Below, piece after piece: positions 54,127 to 63,790 of a DNA stretch of 64,000 nucleotides. This DNA is from Chryseobacterium sp. G0201. Its GTDB lineage: Bacteria; Bacteroidota; Bacteroidia; Flavobacteriales; Weeksellaceae. Both the position numbers and the translations under genes were made by a program. Position 1 is the first letter of the stretch; each line of letters opens with the position of its first letter. Below the pieces are notes generated by a model. That model was not told the DNA's origin, ran no database searches, and saw only the letters and a list, made by a program, of their open reading frames with translations. The stretch spans positions 1,922,001 to 1,986,000 of the forward strand of contig NZ_CP033917.1 of the NCBI RefSeq assembly GCF_003815655.1, in the 5' to 3' direction.

Positions 54127-54190
54127 TTCGTTTATGTTTCGTTTTCAAATGTATTAATTAAAAATGAAACTAAAAAGAAAATAAATGAAA
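54127..54190. promoter_or_regulatory. glpD promoter and putative GlpR operator repeats
   Basis: Minus-strand TACATTTG (complement of 54146-54153) fits a -7 box for glpD. Around it lie TTCGTTT (54127-54133), TTTCGTTTT (54137-54145), and AAATGAAA twice (54162-54169, 54183-54190; reverse complement TTTCATTT). These are the kind of spaced repeats that DeoR-type repressors bind. TAAATTTG (54216-54223) fits a plus-strand -7 box for glpR, only 4 bases before its ATG. Confidence 0.6.
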
Positions 54191-54227
54191 TTTTTAAGGT
54201 CTCAATAAAAATTAATAAATTTGATGA

Positions 54228-54992
54228 ATGGAAAAATTACAACCACGACATAATGATATATTAAAGGAAATAGACGAAAAAGACTATGTTCTTGTTCAGG
54301 AATTGTGTGAAAAGTTTAATGTCTCCTCGGTTACGATCCGAAAGGATCTGACGTATTTAGAAAGCTTAGGGTTGCTTTTTCGTAATCATGGAGGAGCAAG
54401 TAAGCATGTAAGATATGCCTATGAAAAGAATGTTGGTGAAAAAGAAAGCATTAATGTAGAAGCAAAACAAAATATTGCTAAAGCTGCTTTACAGTTGATA
54501 CAGGAAAATGACTGTATTATATTGGCTTCCGGAACAACGATGCATTATCTTGCAAGAATGCTTGTGAATTTTGGTCAGCTTACTGTACTTACTTCCTCTT
54601 TAAGGGTTGCGCTAGAGCTTTGCAATAATCCTAATATTAATATTATACAGTTAGGAGGAGAGGTTAGAAAAAGTTCTACTTCTATAGTAGGTTCTATTTC
54701 GGAAACTATTCTAAAACAGTTTTCATGCAATAAATTATTCCTCGGCGTTGATGGTATTGATATGGAGTTTGGAATAAGCACATCCAATGCCGCAGAAGCG
54801 CACCTTAATCAACTAATGATTGAATGTTCTGAGAAAGTGGTGATATTGGCAGATTCTTCAAAGCTTAATAAAAAAGGATTCGGAAAGATTGCTCCTCTGG
54901 ATAAAATCGATTACCTCATAACGGATGACGGAATCTTAGAAGAAGACAGAAGGGGACTTGAAGAAAGAGGCGTTTCTGTTATTACGAAATAA
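54228..54992 (+). CDS. glpR: DeoR/GlpR family transcriptional regulator
   Basis: 254 residues. Residues about 5-60 are the DeoR winged helix (ILKEIDEKDYVLVQELCEKF, VSSVTIRKDLTYLESLGLL). Residues about 75-250 are the sugar-phosphate sensor domain (DCIILASGTTMHYLAR, IQLGGEVRKSSTSIVG, LFLGVDGIDMEFGIST, ADSSKLNKKGFGK). It probably represses the divergent glpD operon and is released by glycerol 3-phosphate. The symbol is given from context. Confidence 0.88.
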   Translation: MEKLQPRHNDILKEIDEKDYVLVQELCEKFNVSSVTIRKDLTYLESLGLLFRNHGGASKHVRYAYEKNVGEKESINVEAKQNIAKAALQLIQENDCIILASGTTMHYLARMLVNFGQLTVLTSSLRVALELCNNPNINIIQLGGEVRKSSTSIVGSISETILKQFSCNKLFLGVDGIDMEFGISTSNAAEAHLNQLMIECSEKVVILADSSKLNKKGFGKIAPLDKIDYLITDDGILEEDRRGLEERGVSVITK

Positions 54993-55084
54993 ATTTAATA
55001 ATTGATAAATAATTATTGTATAAATCACCCTGCATTTGCTAATTTTCTGTAAACTGCTAAAAATCAAAATATTTTGCAATAAAA

Positions 55085-55115
55085 TTTGTCAATTTGAAAA
55101 TTATTCATAAATTTG
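55085..55115 (+). promoter_or_regulatory. Promoter for the rplC-led ribosomal operon
   Basis: TTTG (55085-55088), 19 bases, TAAATTTG (55108-55115). It gives a leader of about 100 bases before rplC. A 14-codon ORF at 55139 lies in the leader and I do not count it as a gene. Confidence 0.8.
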
Positions 55116-55223
55116 CACACTCATTTTAGGGGTAGAGTATGCCTATATCAAAAGTAGAAATTACTCAAACCTTCCTGAAATGAAAGTGTATCCAAGAAAA
55201 TTTTATAACATATTATATAAATA

Positions 55224-55850
55224 ATGTCAGGTATTATTGGTAAAAAAATCGGTATGACATCTTTGTTTAACGAAGAAGGAAAAAACATTCCTTGTACAGT
55301 TATCCAAGCTGGTCCATGCTCGGTTTTACAGGTCAGAACCATTGAAAAGGACGGCTATAAAGCAGTTCAATTAGGTTTCGATGACAAGAGTGAGAAGAAC
55401 GTTGGTAAAGCGTTAGCTGGTCATTTTAAAAAGGCTGGTTCAGCTCCTAAAGCTAAGTTGGTAGAATTCTACAGAGAATTCGTAGACCAAGTAACAGTAG
55501 GAGAAGATGTAACTGTGAAACTATTCGCTGAAGGTGAATTTGTTGACGTAACAGGAACTTCTAAAGGTAAAGGTTTCCAAGGTGTTGTTAAAAGACACGG
55601 ATTTGGAGGTGTAATGCAAGCTACTCATGGTCAGCACAACAGACTTAGAGCTCCAGGTTCTATCGGTGCTGGATCGGATCCTTCGAGAGTATTCAAAGGA
55701 ATGAGAATGGCAGGTAGAATGGGAGGTAAGCAGGTAACTGTACAAAACCTTCAAGTATTAAAAGTGGATCAAGAACAAAATCTTTTAGTAGTAAAAGGTG
55801 CTGTTCCGGGAGCTAAAAATTCTTATGTAATTATCAGAAAATGGAACTAG
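55224..55850 (+). CDS. rplC: 50S ribosomal protein L3
   Basis: 208 residues, typical uL3 ([59 protein letters not shown]). It is one of the first proteins to bind 23S rRNA and lies near the peptidyl transferase centre. It heads its own operon here instead of following rpsJ. Its end overlaps rplD by 10 bases. Confidence 0.98.
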   Translation: MSGIIGKKIGMTSLFNEEGKNIPCTVIQAGPCSVLQVRTIEKDGYKAVQLGFDDKSEKNVGKALAGHFKKAGSAPKAKLVEFYREFVDQVTVGEDVTVKLFAEGEFVDVTGTSKGKGFQGVVKRHGFGGVMQATHGQHNRLRAPGSIGAGSDPSRVFKGMRMAGRMGGKQVTVQNLQVLKVDQEQNLLVVKGAVPGAKNSYVIIRKWN

Positions 55851-56470
55851 TAGTATTAAATACATCAGGAAAAGAAACCGGAAAAAAAGTAACTCTAGAC
55901 GAATCTGTATTCGGTATTGAGCCAAACAAGCACGCGGTTTACTTAGAAGTAAAACAGTACCTTGCTGCACAAAGACAAGGGACTCATAAATCAAAAGAAA
56001 GAAGCGAAATTACTGCTTCTACTAAGAAACTTAAGAAGCAAAAAGGATCTGGATCTGCTAGATATGGTGATATTAAATCTCCAACTTTCAGAGGTGGAGG
56101 TAGAGTATTCGGACCTAAGCCAAGAGACTACAGGTTCAAATTGAACAAAGCTCTTAAGAGATTAGCTAAAAAATCTGTTCTTTCTCAGAAAATGAGAGAC
56201 AACAGCATCAGAATTGTAGAAGGATTGAGCATTGCTGCTCCTAAAACTAAAGATTTCATCACTATCTTGAATGCATTAGCATTAAATGATACTAAATCTT
56301 TATTCATTCTTCCTGATACAAACAAGAATGTATATTTATCTTCAAGAAACTTACCTAAGACTAAAGTTATGAAATTCAACGAAATTTCTTCTTATGACTT
56401 AATCAATGCAGGTGAGATCGTTTTCTTAGAAGGTGCAGTTGAAAAATTCCAGGAAAATTTAAAGAAATAA
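55841..56470 (+). CDS. rplD: 50S ribosomal protein L4
   Basis: 209 residues with the exit-tunnel loop [20 protein letters not shown]. It overlaps the end of rplC by 10 bases. In E. coli L4 also represses the S10 operon by binding its leader; here the matching leader would be in front of rplC, which is an inference. Confidence 0.98.
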   Translation: MELVVLNTSGKETGKKVTLDESVFGIEPNKHAVYLEVKQYLAAQRQGTHKSKERSEITASTKKLKKQKGSGSARYGDIKSPTFRGGGRVFGPKPRDYRFKLNKALKRLAKKSVLSQKMRDNSIRIVEGLSIAAPKTKDFITILNALALNDTKSLFILPDTNKNVYLSSRNLPKTKVMKFNEISSYDLINAGEIVFLEGAVEKFQENLKK

Positions 56471-56473
56471 ATC

Positions 56474-56764
56474 ATGTCACTAATTATTAAACCAGTTATT
56501 TCAGAAAAAGCAAACTATCTTACAGATTTAAGAGGTGCTTATTCTTTCTTAGTACAACCTAAGGCGAATAAAATCCAGATTAAAAATGCAATAGAGCAAG
56601 CTTATGGTGTAAAAGTAGCAGACGTTAGAACGATGATTTATGCGCCTAAAGTTTCTTCGAAATACACGAAAAAAGGTCTTCAAGTAGGAAAGACAAACAA
56701 ATTGAAAAAAGCGGTTATCACTCTTGCAGAAGGGGAAGTAATCGATATTTTTGCTGTAAATTAA
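56474..56764 (+). CDS. rplW: 50S ribosomal protein L23
   Basis: 96 residues, 3 bases after rplD, with the uL23 features IIKPVISEKANYL, FLVQPKANKIQIKNAIEQAY and KKAVITLAEGEVIDIF. It sits at the tunnel exit and docks trigger factor and SRP. Confidence 0.98.
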   Translation: MSLIIKPVISEKANYLTDLRGAYSFLVQPKANKIQIKNAIEQAYGVKVADVRTMIYAPKVSSKYTKKGLQVGKTNKLKKAVITLAEGEVIDIFAVN

Positions 56765-56786
56765 TTATTAATTATAAATAATAGTA

Positions 56787-57608
56787 ATGTCTGTTAGAAA
56801 ATTAAAACCTATCACCCCAGGACAGAGATTCAGAATTGTAAACAATTTTGAGGAAATTACTACTAACAAACCAGAGAAATCTCTAACTGTTGGTATTAGT
56901 AAGTCAGGTGGACGTAACCAAACTGGTAAAATGACCATGCGTTACACCGGAGGTGGACACAAAAAGAAATACAGAATTATCGACTTCAAAAGAAACAAGC
57001 ATGATGTTGAAGCAACGGTAAAAACTGTAGAATATGATCCAAACAGAACTGCATTTATCGCTTTATTAGAGTATGCTGACGGAGAGAAGAGATATATCAT
57101 CGCTCCAAACGGTATCAAAGTAGATCAAAAGGTAGTTTCAGGAGAAAGCGTAGAACCGAATATCGGTAACGCAATGAAATTGAAAAACATTCCATTGGGT
57201 ACTGTTATTTCTTGTGTTGAAATGAAGCCTGGACAAGGTGCTATTTTAGCAAGAAGTGCTGGTTCTTCAGCTCAACTTACTTCAAGAGATGGAAAATATG
57301 CAATCATCAAATTGCCTTCAGGAGAATCTAGAATGATCCTTACTGAGTGTTATGCAATGATTGGATCTGTTTCTAACTCTGATCATCAGTTAACTGTTTC
57401 AGGTAAGGCTGGTAGAAGCAGATGGTTAGGTAGAAGACCTAGAACTAGACCGGTAGTAATGAACCCTGTAGATCACCCAATGGGAGGTGGTGAAGGACGT
57501 TCATCTGGAGGTCACCCAAGATCTAGAAATGGTATGCCTGCTAAAGGTTACAAAACTAGAAAGAAAAACAAAGCGTCTAACCGTCATATCATATCTAAAC
57601 GTAAATAA
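56787..57608 (+). CDS. rplB: 50S ribosomal protein L2
   Basis: 273 residues, standard length. Core segments include [28 protein letters not shown]-like ([11 protein letters not shown]) and the conserved C-terminal [19 protein letters not shown]. It binds 23S rRNA near the peptidyl transferase centre and helps subunit joining. Confidence 0.98.
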   Translation: MSVRKLKPITPGQRFRIVNNFEEITTNKPEKSLTVGISKSGGRNQTGKMTMRYTGGGHKKKYRIIDFKRNKHDVEATVKTVEYDPNRTAFIALLEYADGEKRYIIAPNGIKVDQKVVSGESVEPNIGNAMKLKNIPLGTVISCVEMKPGQGAILARSAGSSAQLTSRDGKYAIIKLPSGESRMILTECYAMIGSVSNSDHQLTVSGKAGRSRWLGRRPRTRPVVMNPVDHPMGGGEGRSSGGHPRSRNGMPAKGYKTRKKNKASNRHIISKRK

Positions 57609-57610
57609 TT

Positions 57611-57889
57611 ATGGCAAGATCACTTAAAAAAGGACCATTCATCGCATATACTTTAGATAAGAAGGTTCAGGCAAATATAGAGGCTGGAAAGAAAACAGTT
57701 ATTAAAACTTGGTCTAGAGCATCAATGATCTCTCCGGACTTCGTAGGACAAACTATTGCAGTACACAACGGGAAATCTTTTATCCCTGTTTATGTTACAG
57801 AAAACATGGTTGGTCACAAGCTAGGCGAATTTTCTCCAACAAGATCTTTCAGAGGTCATGGTGGTAACAAAAACAAAGGAAGTAGATAA
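57611..57889 (+). CDS. rpsS: 30S ribosomal protein S19
   Basis: 92 residues, 2 bases after rplB ([44 protein letters not shown]). It binds the head of 16S rRNA with S13. Confidence 0.98.
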   Translation: MARSLKKGPFIAYTLDKKVQANIEAGKKTVIKTWSRASMISPDFVGQTIAVHNGKSFIPVYVTENMVGHKLGEFSPTRSFRGHGGNKNKGSR

Positions 57890-57891
57890 TC

Positions 57892-58290
57892 ATGGGATCA
57901 AGAAAAAGAGAAAGTGCATTAGCACGTAAATTAACGAATCAAGATGTAGTAAAAGCATTACATAATGATTGCCCTTCTTCTCCAAGAAAGATGAGATTAG
58001 TTGCTGATATCATCAGAGGAGTTGAAGTTGACAAAGCTTTATACATTCTAAAATATTCTAAAAAAGATGCTTCTAACAAATTAGAGAAAGTATTACTTTC
58101 TGCGATGGCCAACTGGCAGTCAAAGAACGAAGGTGCTGATATCGAAGAAGCTAATCTTATCATTAAAGAAATTTTTGTAGATAGTGCTAGACAATTGAAG
58201 AGACTAAGACCTGCACCACAAGGTAGAGGACACAGAATCAGAAAAAGATCTAACCACATTACACTAATCTTAGGTAATAAAGAAAATTAA
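57892..58290 (+). CDS. rplV: 50S ribosomal protein L22
   Basis: 132 residues, 2 bases after rpsS, with uL22 features ([14 protein letters not shown], the beta hairpin [20 protein letters not shown] that lines the exit tunnel). The hairpin is of normal length, with no sign of macrolide-resistance insertions. Confidence 0.97.
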   Translation: MGSRKRESALARKLTNQDVVKALHNDCPSSPRKMRLVADIIRGVEVDKALYILKYSKKDASNKLEKVLLSAMANWQSKNEGADIEEANLIIKEIFVDSARQLKRLRPAPQGRGHRIRKRSNHITLILGNKEN

Positions 58291-58297
58291 TCAAGGT

Positions 58298-59035
58298 ATG
58301 GGACAGAAGACAAATCCAATTGGTAACAGATTAGGTATCATCAGAGGATGGGATTCAAACTGGTTTGGTGGTAAAGATTATGGAGACAGAATCGCTGAAG
58401 ACTACAAAATCAGAAGATACCTTGAAGCTAGATTATCTAAAGGTGGAATTTCAAAAATTTATATTGAAAGAACATTAAAATTAGTAACAGTAACAATCAC
58501 TACTGCTAGACCGGGACTTATCATCGGTAAAGGAGGTCAGGAAGTTGACAAGTTAAAAGAAGAATTGAAGAAACTTACTAAAAAGGATATTCAAATCAAT
58601 ATTTTCGAAATCAAAAGACCTGAACTTGATGCAGTTTTAGTTGCTGATAGCATTGCTAAGCAAATTGAAAACAGAATTTCTTACAGAAGAGCTGTTAAAA
58701 TGGCTATCGCTTCTACAATGAGAATGGGTGCTGAAGGTATCAAAGTTCAAATCTCTGGTAGATTGAACGGTGCTGAAATGGCTCGTTCTGAAAACTTCAA
58801 AGACGGAAGAATTCCATTATCAACTTTCAGAGCAGATATCGATTATCATATCGGTGAAGCACTTACTCAATACGGTAAGTTAGGAGTTAAAGTTTGGATC
58901 ATGAAAGGAGAAGTTTACGGTAAGAGAGATCTTATGCCATTAGTAGGACAACAGAAGAAAGGTGGTCCTTCAGGAGGCGGAAACAGAGGAGATAGAGACA
59001 ACAGAAGACCTTCAAGAGATAAAAAAAATAATTAA
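58298..59035 (+). CDS. rpsC: 30S ribosomal protein S3
   Basis: 245 residues. The KH domain has the [14 protein letters not shown] motif and the C-terminal domain [21 protein letters not shown] Gly/Arg/Asp-rich tail ([20 protein letters not shown]) extends the protein. It lies at the mRNA entry site. A 78-base gap with a short A/T-rich repeat (ctaaaatctaaaat type) follows it. Confidence 0.98.
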   Translation: MGQKTNPIGNRLGIIRGWDSNWFGGKDYGDRIAEDYKIRRYLEARLSKGGISKIYIERTLKLVTVTITTARPGLIIGKGGQEVDKLKEELKKLTKKDIQINIFEIKRPELDAVLVADSIAKQIENRISYRRAVKMAIASTMRMGAEGIKVQISGRLNGAEMARSENFKDGRIPLSTFRADIDYHIGEALTQYGKLGVKVWIMKGEVYGKRDLMPLVGQQKKGGPSGGGNRGDRDNRRPSRDKKNN

Positions 59036-59113
59036 TAAAATTTTAGAGGATAGTTTTTAAACGACCGTTACTTTTTTAAAATCTAAATTCTAAAATCTAA
59101 AATTTAAGAAATT

Positions 59114-59539
59114 ATGTTACAACCAAAAAGAACCAAATTCCGTAGAGTTCATAAGATGAAGATGAAGGGGATTGCTCAAAGAGGTAATCAACTTGCTTAC
59201 GGAACTTTCGGAATCAAAGCTACAGAAGGAGCTTGGATCACTGCAAGACAAATTGAAGCTGCTCGTATCGCTGCTACAAGATATATGAAGAGAGAAGGTC
59301 AACTATGGATCAAAATATTCCCGGATAAGCCAATTACTAAAAAACCAGCCGAAGTACGTATGGGTAAAGGTAAAGGTGCTGTGGAATATTGGGTAGCTGT
59401 AGTGAAGCCAGGTAAAATTATGTTCGAGGTCGGAGGAGTATCTTACGAAATCGCTAAAGAAGCATTAAGACTTGCTGCACAAAAATTACCGATAGTTACT
59501 AAATTTGTAGTTGCTAACGATTTTGTTAAACCTCTATAA
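59114..59539 (+). CDS. rplP: 50S ribosomal protein L16
   Basis: 141 residues, typical uL16 ([30 protein letters not shown] [37 protein letters not shown]). It helps place tRNA in the A and P sites. It follows rpsC after 78 bases. Confidence 0.98.
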   Translation: MLQPKRTKFRRVHKMKMKGIAQRGNQLAYGTFGIKATEGAWITARQIEAARIAATRYMKREGQLWIKIFPDKPITKKPAEVRMGKGKGAVEYWVAVVKPGKIMFEVGGVSYEIAKEALRLAAQKLPIVTKFVVANDFVKPL

Positions 59540-59551
59540 TCTTTGAATACA

Positions 59552-59740
59552 ATGAAACAAGCTGAAATTAAAAATCTAAGCGCTGAAGATATTCAAGCAA
59601 AATTGGCTGAAGCTAAAGCTGAATTCACTAAAATGAAATTAGCTCACAAAATCAGCCCACTTGAAAATCCAATTCAAATCAGAGATTTGAGAAGAACGAT
59701 CGCAAGACTAAATACTGAGTTAACTAACAAACAACAATAA
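59552..59740 (+). CDS. rpmC: 50S ribosomal protein L29
   Basis: 62 residues from the ATG at 59552; an earlier TTG at 59543 is open but would add three residues without family support. It is a helical hairpin ([33 protein letters not shown]) near the tunnel exit beside L23. Confidence 0.95.
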   Translation: MKQAEIKNLSAEDIQAKLAEAKAEFTKMKLAHKISPLENPIQIRDLRRTIARLNTELTNKQQ

Positions 59741-59754
59741 GATTTTCATACATT

Positions 59755-60009
59755 ATGGAAAGAAACTTAAGAAAAGAAAGAATCGGAATAGTTTCCAGCA
59801 ATAAAATGGAAAAGACCATTGTTGTAAGTGAGACGACTAGAGTGAAACACCCGATGTACGGTAAATTCGTATTGAAAACGAAAAAATATACTGCACACGA
59901 CGAAAACAACGAATGCACAGAAGGAGATACAGTTCTTATCCAAGAAACTAGACCTATGAGCAAGAGTAAGAGATGGAGATTAGTAAGAATCATTGAAAAA
60001 GCTAAGTAA
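59755..60009 (+). CDS. rpsQ: 30S ribosomal protein S17
   Basis: 84 residues of the OB-fold protein uS17 ([57 protein letters not shown]). It binds the 5-prime domain of 16S rRNA. Confidence 0.98.
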   Translation: MERNLRKERIGIVSSNKMEKTIVVSETTRVKHPMYGKFVLKTKKYTAHDENNECTEGDTVLIQETRPMSKSKRWRLVRIIEKAK

Positions 60010-60011
60010 TA

Positions 60012-60380
60012 ATGTTACAAACAGAATCAAGATTAAAAGTTGCTGATAACACTGGTGCTAAAGAGGTACTAGTAATCAGAGTTCTGGGTGGTACCAGAAG
60101 AAGATATGCTTCAGTTGGTGATAAGATTGTAGTTACTATCAAGGCTTCTACACCATCAGGAAACGCAAAGAAAGGTCAAGTATCTAAAGCGGTAGTAGTA
60201 AGAACTAAAAAAGCAGTGAGAAGAAAAGATGGTTCATACATCAAATTCGAAGACAATGCTTGTGTTTTACTAAACGCTGGTGGAGAAATGAGAGGAACAC
60301 GTGTTTTCGGACCTGTTGCTCGTGAGTTGAGAGACAAAGAATATATGAAGATCATTTCATTGGCTCCTGAAGTACTTTAA
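60012..60380 (+). CDS. rplN: 50S ribosomal protein L14
   Basis: 122 residues, 2 bases after rpsQ ([51 protein letters not shown]). It lies at the subunit interface. Confidence 0.98.
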   Translation: MLQTESRLKVADNTGAKEVLVIRVLGGTRRRYASVGDKIVVTIKASTPSGNAKKGQVSKAVVVRTKKAVRRKDGSYIKFEDNACVLLNAGGEMRGTRVFGPVARELRDKEYMKIISLAPEVL

Positions 60381-60402
60381 TTTTAAAAATTTTTAAAAGA
60401 AA

Positions 60403-60729
60403 ATGTCAAAGTTAAAAATAAAAAGAGGAGATAACGTAATCATTACTACTGGTAAGAAAGATATCAAAGGTAAAACTGGTGAAGTTATTGAAGTGATCAA
60501 AAAAGAAGGAAGAGACCCTAGAGTTATCGTTGCAGGACTTAACATCGTTAAAAAACACGTTAAGCCTTCAGCTTCAAATCCTCAAGGAGGAATCACAGAA
60601 AAAGAAGCTTCTATTCATATCTCAAACATAGCTTTAGTTGATAAAGACGGAAAAGCTATCAAAATCGGTTACAAAATCGAAGGAGATAAGAAAGTAAGAA
60701 TTAACAAAAAAACGGGTGAAACTTTATAA
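60403..60729 (+). CDS. rplX: 50S ribosomal protein L24
   Basis: 108 residues with the KOW motif (IKRGDNVIITTGKKDIKGKT) and NIVKKHVKPSASNPQGGI. It helps start assembly of the large subunit. Confidence 0.97.
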   Translation: MSKLKIKRGDNVIITTGKKDIKGKTGEVIEVIKKEGRDPRVIVAGLNIVKKHVKPSASNPQGGITEKEASIHISNIALVDKDGKAIKIGYKIEGDKKVRINKKTGETL

Positions 60730-60742
60730 TTTTAAATAACAC

Positions 60743-61294
60743 ATGGAATATATAGCAAGACCCAAGAAAGCATATAAAGAAACGATTGTTCCTGCAATGA
60801 TGGAAGAATTTGGGTACAAATCTGTAATGCAGGTACCTAGATTAGAAAAAATCATCTTATCTCAAGGTTTAGGTGATGCTACTGCAGACAAGAAAATTAT
60901 TGATTATGCTGTAGAAGAACTTACAAATATTACTGGCCAAAAGGCTGTAGGTACTATTTCTAAGAAAGACGAAGCTGCTTTCAAATTAAGAAAAGGTATG
61001 CCTGTAGGTGCTAAGGTAACTCTTAGAGCTAGCAAAATGTACGAATTCTTAGACAGACTTACTGCTTCTGCTTTGCCACGTATTAGAGATTTCTCTGGTA
61101 TTAAAGCTGACGGTTTCGATGGTAGAGGTAATTATAACTTAGGTATTACTGAGCAAATTATCTTCCCTGAGATCGCAATCGACAAAGTGAAAAAAATCCA
61201 AGGGATGGACATCACTTTCGTTACAACTGCGAAAACAGATAAAGAAGCTAAAGCATTGTTAACTCACTTCGGTTTACCTTTCAAAAAGAACTAA
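60743..61294 (+). CDS. rplE: 50S ribosomal protein L5
   Basis: 183 residues of uL5 ([53 protein letters not shown]). It binds 5S rRNA and contacts the P-site tRNA. Confidence 0.98.
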   Translation: MEYIARPKKAYKETIVPAMMEEFGYKSVMQVPRLEKIILSQGLGDATADKKIIDYAVEELTNITGQKAVGTISKKDEAAFKLRKGMPVGAKVTLRASKMYEFLDRLTASALPRIRDFSGIKADGFDGRGNYNLGITEQIIFPEIAIDKVKKIQGMDITFVTTAKTDKEAKALLTHFGLPFKKN

Positions 61295-61297
61295 GAA

Positions 61298-61567
61298 ATG
61301 GCTAAAGAATCAATGAAAGCGCGTGAGCGCAAAAGAGAAGCTACTGTAGCTAAATACGCTGAAAAAAGAAAAGCTTTAAAAGAAGCTGGTGATTATGAAG
61401 GACTTCAAAAATTACCAAAAAACGCTTCTCCTGTAAGATTACACAACAGATGTAAACTAACAGGTAGACCAAGAGGTTACATGAGAACTTTCGGTCTTTC
61501 TAGAGTAACTTTCCGTGAAATGGCCAACAACGGTCTTATTCCGGGAGTGAAAAAAGCTAGTTGGTAG
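61298..61567 (+). CDS. rpsN: 30S ribosomal protein S14
   Basis: 89 residues, the longer zinc-free form: where the short form has a CxxC pair, this one has [20 protein letters not shown]. It starts 3 bases after rplE. It binds the 16S rRNA head. Confidence 0.97.
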   Translation: MAKESMKARERKREATVAKYAEKRKALKEAGDYEGLQKLPKNASPVRLHNRCKLTGRPRGYMRTFGLSRVTFREMANNGLIPGVKKASW

Positions 61568-61620
61568 TTAATACTAATTAAAAAATCGGGACAATTAAGT
61601 TGTCTGGATACTAAAGAAAT

Positions 61621-61656
61621 AAATATCAGACCGAAGTTTTCTGAAGTCTGATATTT
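61621..61656. other. Hairpin inside the ribosomal operon between rpsN and rpsH
   Basis: An 11-bp perfect stem AAATATCAGAC (61621-61631) and GTCTGATATTT (61646-61656) with a 14-base loop, in the only large gap (146 bases) of this operon apart from the one before rplP. A few T follow. It may be an attenuator, an RNA processing site or a regulatory hairpin. Confidence 0.5.
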
Positions 61657-61713
61657 TAATCTTCAAGTCCCTTCAATACTGATTGTCTTTAACCAATAAT
61701 TTAAAAAAGAAAA

Positions 61714-62112
61714 ATGGTAACAGATCCAATTTCAGATTTCCTAACAAGAGTAAGGAACGCACAAAGCGCAGGCCACAAAGTGGTGGAAATTCCTGCATCG
61801 AAAATCAAAAAGGAGCTTACAAAAATCTTATTTGACCAAGGGTATATCTTAAACTACAAGTTTGAAGAGAGCGCTGTTCAAGGAACGATCAAAATAGCTT
61901 TGAAGTATGACAAGCAAACTAGTAAGCCTGCAATCAAGTCTATCCAAAGAGCTTCAAGACCAGGTCTAAGACAATACAAAGGTTCTACTGAACTTCCAAG
62001 AGTATTGAACGGTTTGGGTATCGCTATTATCTCTACTTCTAGAGGGGTAATGACTGATAAAAAAGCTAGAGAAGAAAAAGTAGGCGGTGAAGTAATCTGC
62101 TATGTTTATTAA
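61714..62112 (+). CDS. rpsH: 30S ribosomal protein S8
   Basis: 132 residues of uS8 (MVTDPISDFLTRVRNAQ, SRPGLRQYKGSTELPRV, GLGIAIISTSRGVMTDKKA). It binds the central domain of 16S rRNA; in E. coli it also controls its own operon by binding the mRNA. Confidence 0.98.
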   Translation: MVTDPISDFLTRVRNAQSAGHKVVEIPASKIKKELTKILFDQGYILNYKFEESAVQGTIKIALKYDKQTSKPAIKSIQRASRPGLRQYKGSTELPRVLNGLGIAIISTSRGVMTDKKAREEKVGGEVICYVY

Positions 62113-62129
62113 TTTTTAATCAAAGGAAA

Positions 62130-62675
62130 ATGTCAAGAATTGGTAAAGCAATTATAACAATTCCCGCTGGAATTACTGTCACTGAAAAAGACGGTGTGGT
62201 AACTGTAAAAGGTCCTAAAGGAGAACTTACTCAGGAGCTTACAGAAGGAATTACTTTAGAACAAAACGATGGTGTGCTTACATTCAGCAGACCGTCTGAT
62301 TCTAAGCAACACAGAGCGCTACACGGTTTATACCGAGCGTTGATCAATAACATGATTTTGGGAACTGCTGAAGGTTTCACAAAAAAGTTAGAACTAGTAG
62401 GGGTAGGATACAGAGCGTCACACACAGGTCAAAAACTTGAGTTAGCTTTAGGATTCTCTCACGGTATCGTTTTAGAACTTCCAAAAGAAGTAATAATCGA
62501 CACATTGACTGAAAAAGGTAAAAACCCAATTATTACTTTAACGTCTCATGACAAGCAACTTCTAGGAATGGTTTCTGCAAAGATCCGTTCATTCAGAAAG
62601 CCTGAGCCATACAAAGGAAAAGGTGTAAGATTCGTAGGAGAAATTGTTAGACGTAAAGCTGGTAAATCTGCTTAA
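62130..62675 (+). CDS. rplF: 50S ribosomal protein L6
   Basis: 181 residues of uL6 (MSRIGKAIITIPAGITV, VTVKGPKGEL, and the C-terminal RSFRKPEPYKGKGVRFVGE). It lies near the factor-binding site. Confidence 0.98.
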   Translation: MSRIGKAIITIPAGITVTEKDGVVTVKGPKGELTQELTEGITLEQNDGVLTFSRPSDSKQHRALHGLYRALINNMILGTAEGFTKKLELVGVGYRASHTGQKLELALGFSHGIVLELPKEVIIDTLTEKGKNPIITLTSHDKQLLGMVSAKIRSFRKPEPYKGKGVRFVGEIVRRKAGKSA

Positions 62676-62690
62676 TAAATTATAAGTATT

Positions 62691-63044
62691 ATGGCATTAA
62701 GTAAAGTAGAAAAAAGAATAAGAATAAAAAGAAGAGTAAGAGGAAAAATCTCTGGATCTTCTGAATTGCCAAGATTATCTGTATATAAAAGTAATAAGGA
62801 AATTTACGCTCAGTTAATCGACGACAAAGACGGTAAAACTTTAGTATCTGCTTCTTCTAGAGATAAAGGAGTTGACGCTAAAGGTACAAAAAGTGAAGTT
62901 TCTGCCGCTGTTGGTAAAGCTATTGCTGCTAAAGCAGTTGCTGCAGGAATTGGAGCTATTGTATTTGATAGAAACGGTTTCGTATACCACGGTAGAGTGA
63001 AAGCTCTAGCTGATGGTGCGAGAGAAGGAGGACTTAAATTCTAA
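62691..63044 (+). CDS. rplR: 50S ribosomal protein L18
   Basis: 117 residues of uL18 ([58 protein letters not shown]). It attaches 5S rRNA to the large subunit. Confidence 0.98.
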   Translation: MALSKVEKRIRIKRRVRGKISGSSELPRLSVYKSNKEIYAQLIDDKDGKTLVSASSRDKGVDAKGTKSEVSAAVGKAIAAKAVAAGIGAIVFDRNGFVYHGRVKALADGAREGGLKF

Positions 63045-63063
63045 TCATTAAATTTCGGAAAAT

Positions 63064-63585
63064 ATGTTAGGACTAGATAATATAGAAAGAGTAAAACCGG
63101 GAGGATTAGAATTAAAAGATCGTCTCGTATCAGTTAACAGAGTAACTAAAGTAACAAAAGGTGGTAGAGCTTTCGGGTTTTCTGCTATCGTTGTTGTTGG
63201 AAATGAAGAAGGAGTTATTGGTTACGGTTTAGGTAAATCTAAAGAGGTTGCTTCTGCAATTGCTAAAGCAGTTGAAGACGCTAAGAAAAACCTTGTTAAA
63301 GTACCTGTAATGAACCATACAATCCCTCACCAGACTACTGCTAGATACGGTGGTGCAGATATCTTCTTGAGACCTGCTTCTCACGGTACAGGACTTATTG
63401 CAGGTGGTGCAGTAAGAGCGGTATTGGAGTCTGCTGGTATTCACGATATCCTTTCAAAATCTAAAGGATCTTCTAACCCTCACAACGTAGTGAAAGCTAC
63501 TTTCAAAGCGTTGTTAGACATCAGAAGACCTGAAGAAATTGCAAGAATGAGAGGAGTTTCTCTAAGTAAAGTGTTTAACGGTTAA
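63064..63585 (+). CDS. rpsE: 30S ribosomal protein S5
   Basis: 173 residues of uS5 ([53 protein letters not shown]). The loop at [12 protein letters not shown] is intact. It is part of the mRNA entry and fidelity region. Confidence 0.98.
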   Translation: MLGLDNIERVKPGGLELKDRLVSVNRVTKVTKGGRAFGFSAIVVVGNEEGVIGYGLGKSKEVASAIAKAVEDAKKNLVKVPVMNHTIPHQTTARYGGADIFLRPASHGTGLIAGGAVRAVLESAGIHDILSKSKGSSNPHNVVKATFKALLDIRRPEEIARMRGVSLSKVFNG

Positions 63586-63595
63586 TAAATAAACA

Positions 63596-63772
63596 ATGGC
63601 AACAATTAAAGTAAAACAAGTAAGAAGCGCTATTGGTAGAACAAAAACCCAAAAGAGAACGCTTGAAGCATTAGGATTTAAGAAACTTCACCAAGTTGTA
63701 GAGCACGAAGCTACGCCTTCTATTTTAGGTATGATAGCTGCAGTTAGTCATTTACTTGAAGTTCAAAAATAA
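63596..63772 (+). CDS. rpmD: 50S ribosomal protein L30
   Basis: 58 residues, ATG at 63596 and TAA ending at 63772, 10 bases after rpsE. It has the short bacterial uL30 form (MATIKVKQVRSAIGRTKTQK, TLEALGFKKLHQVVEHEATP). Confidence 0.96.
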   Translation: MATIKVKQVRSAIGRTKTQKRTLEALGFKKLHQVVEHEATPSILGMIAAVSHLLEVQK

Positions 63773-63790
63773 TTTTAAAAAGAAATTAAA

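Noticed and set aside
55139..55183. 14-codon ORF in the leader of rplC
   Set aside because: Too short, no recognisable leader-peptide feature; the leader probably works as RNA if at all.
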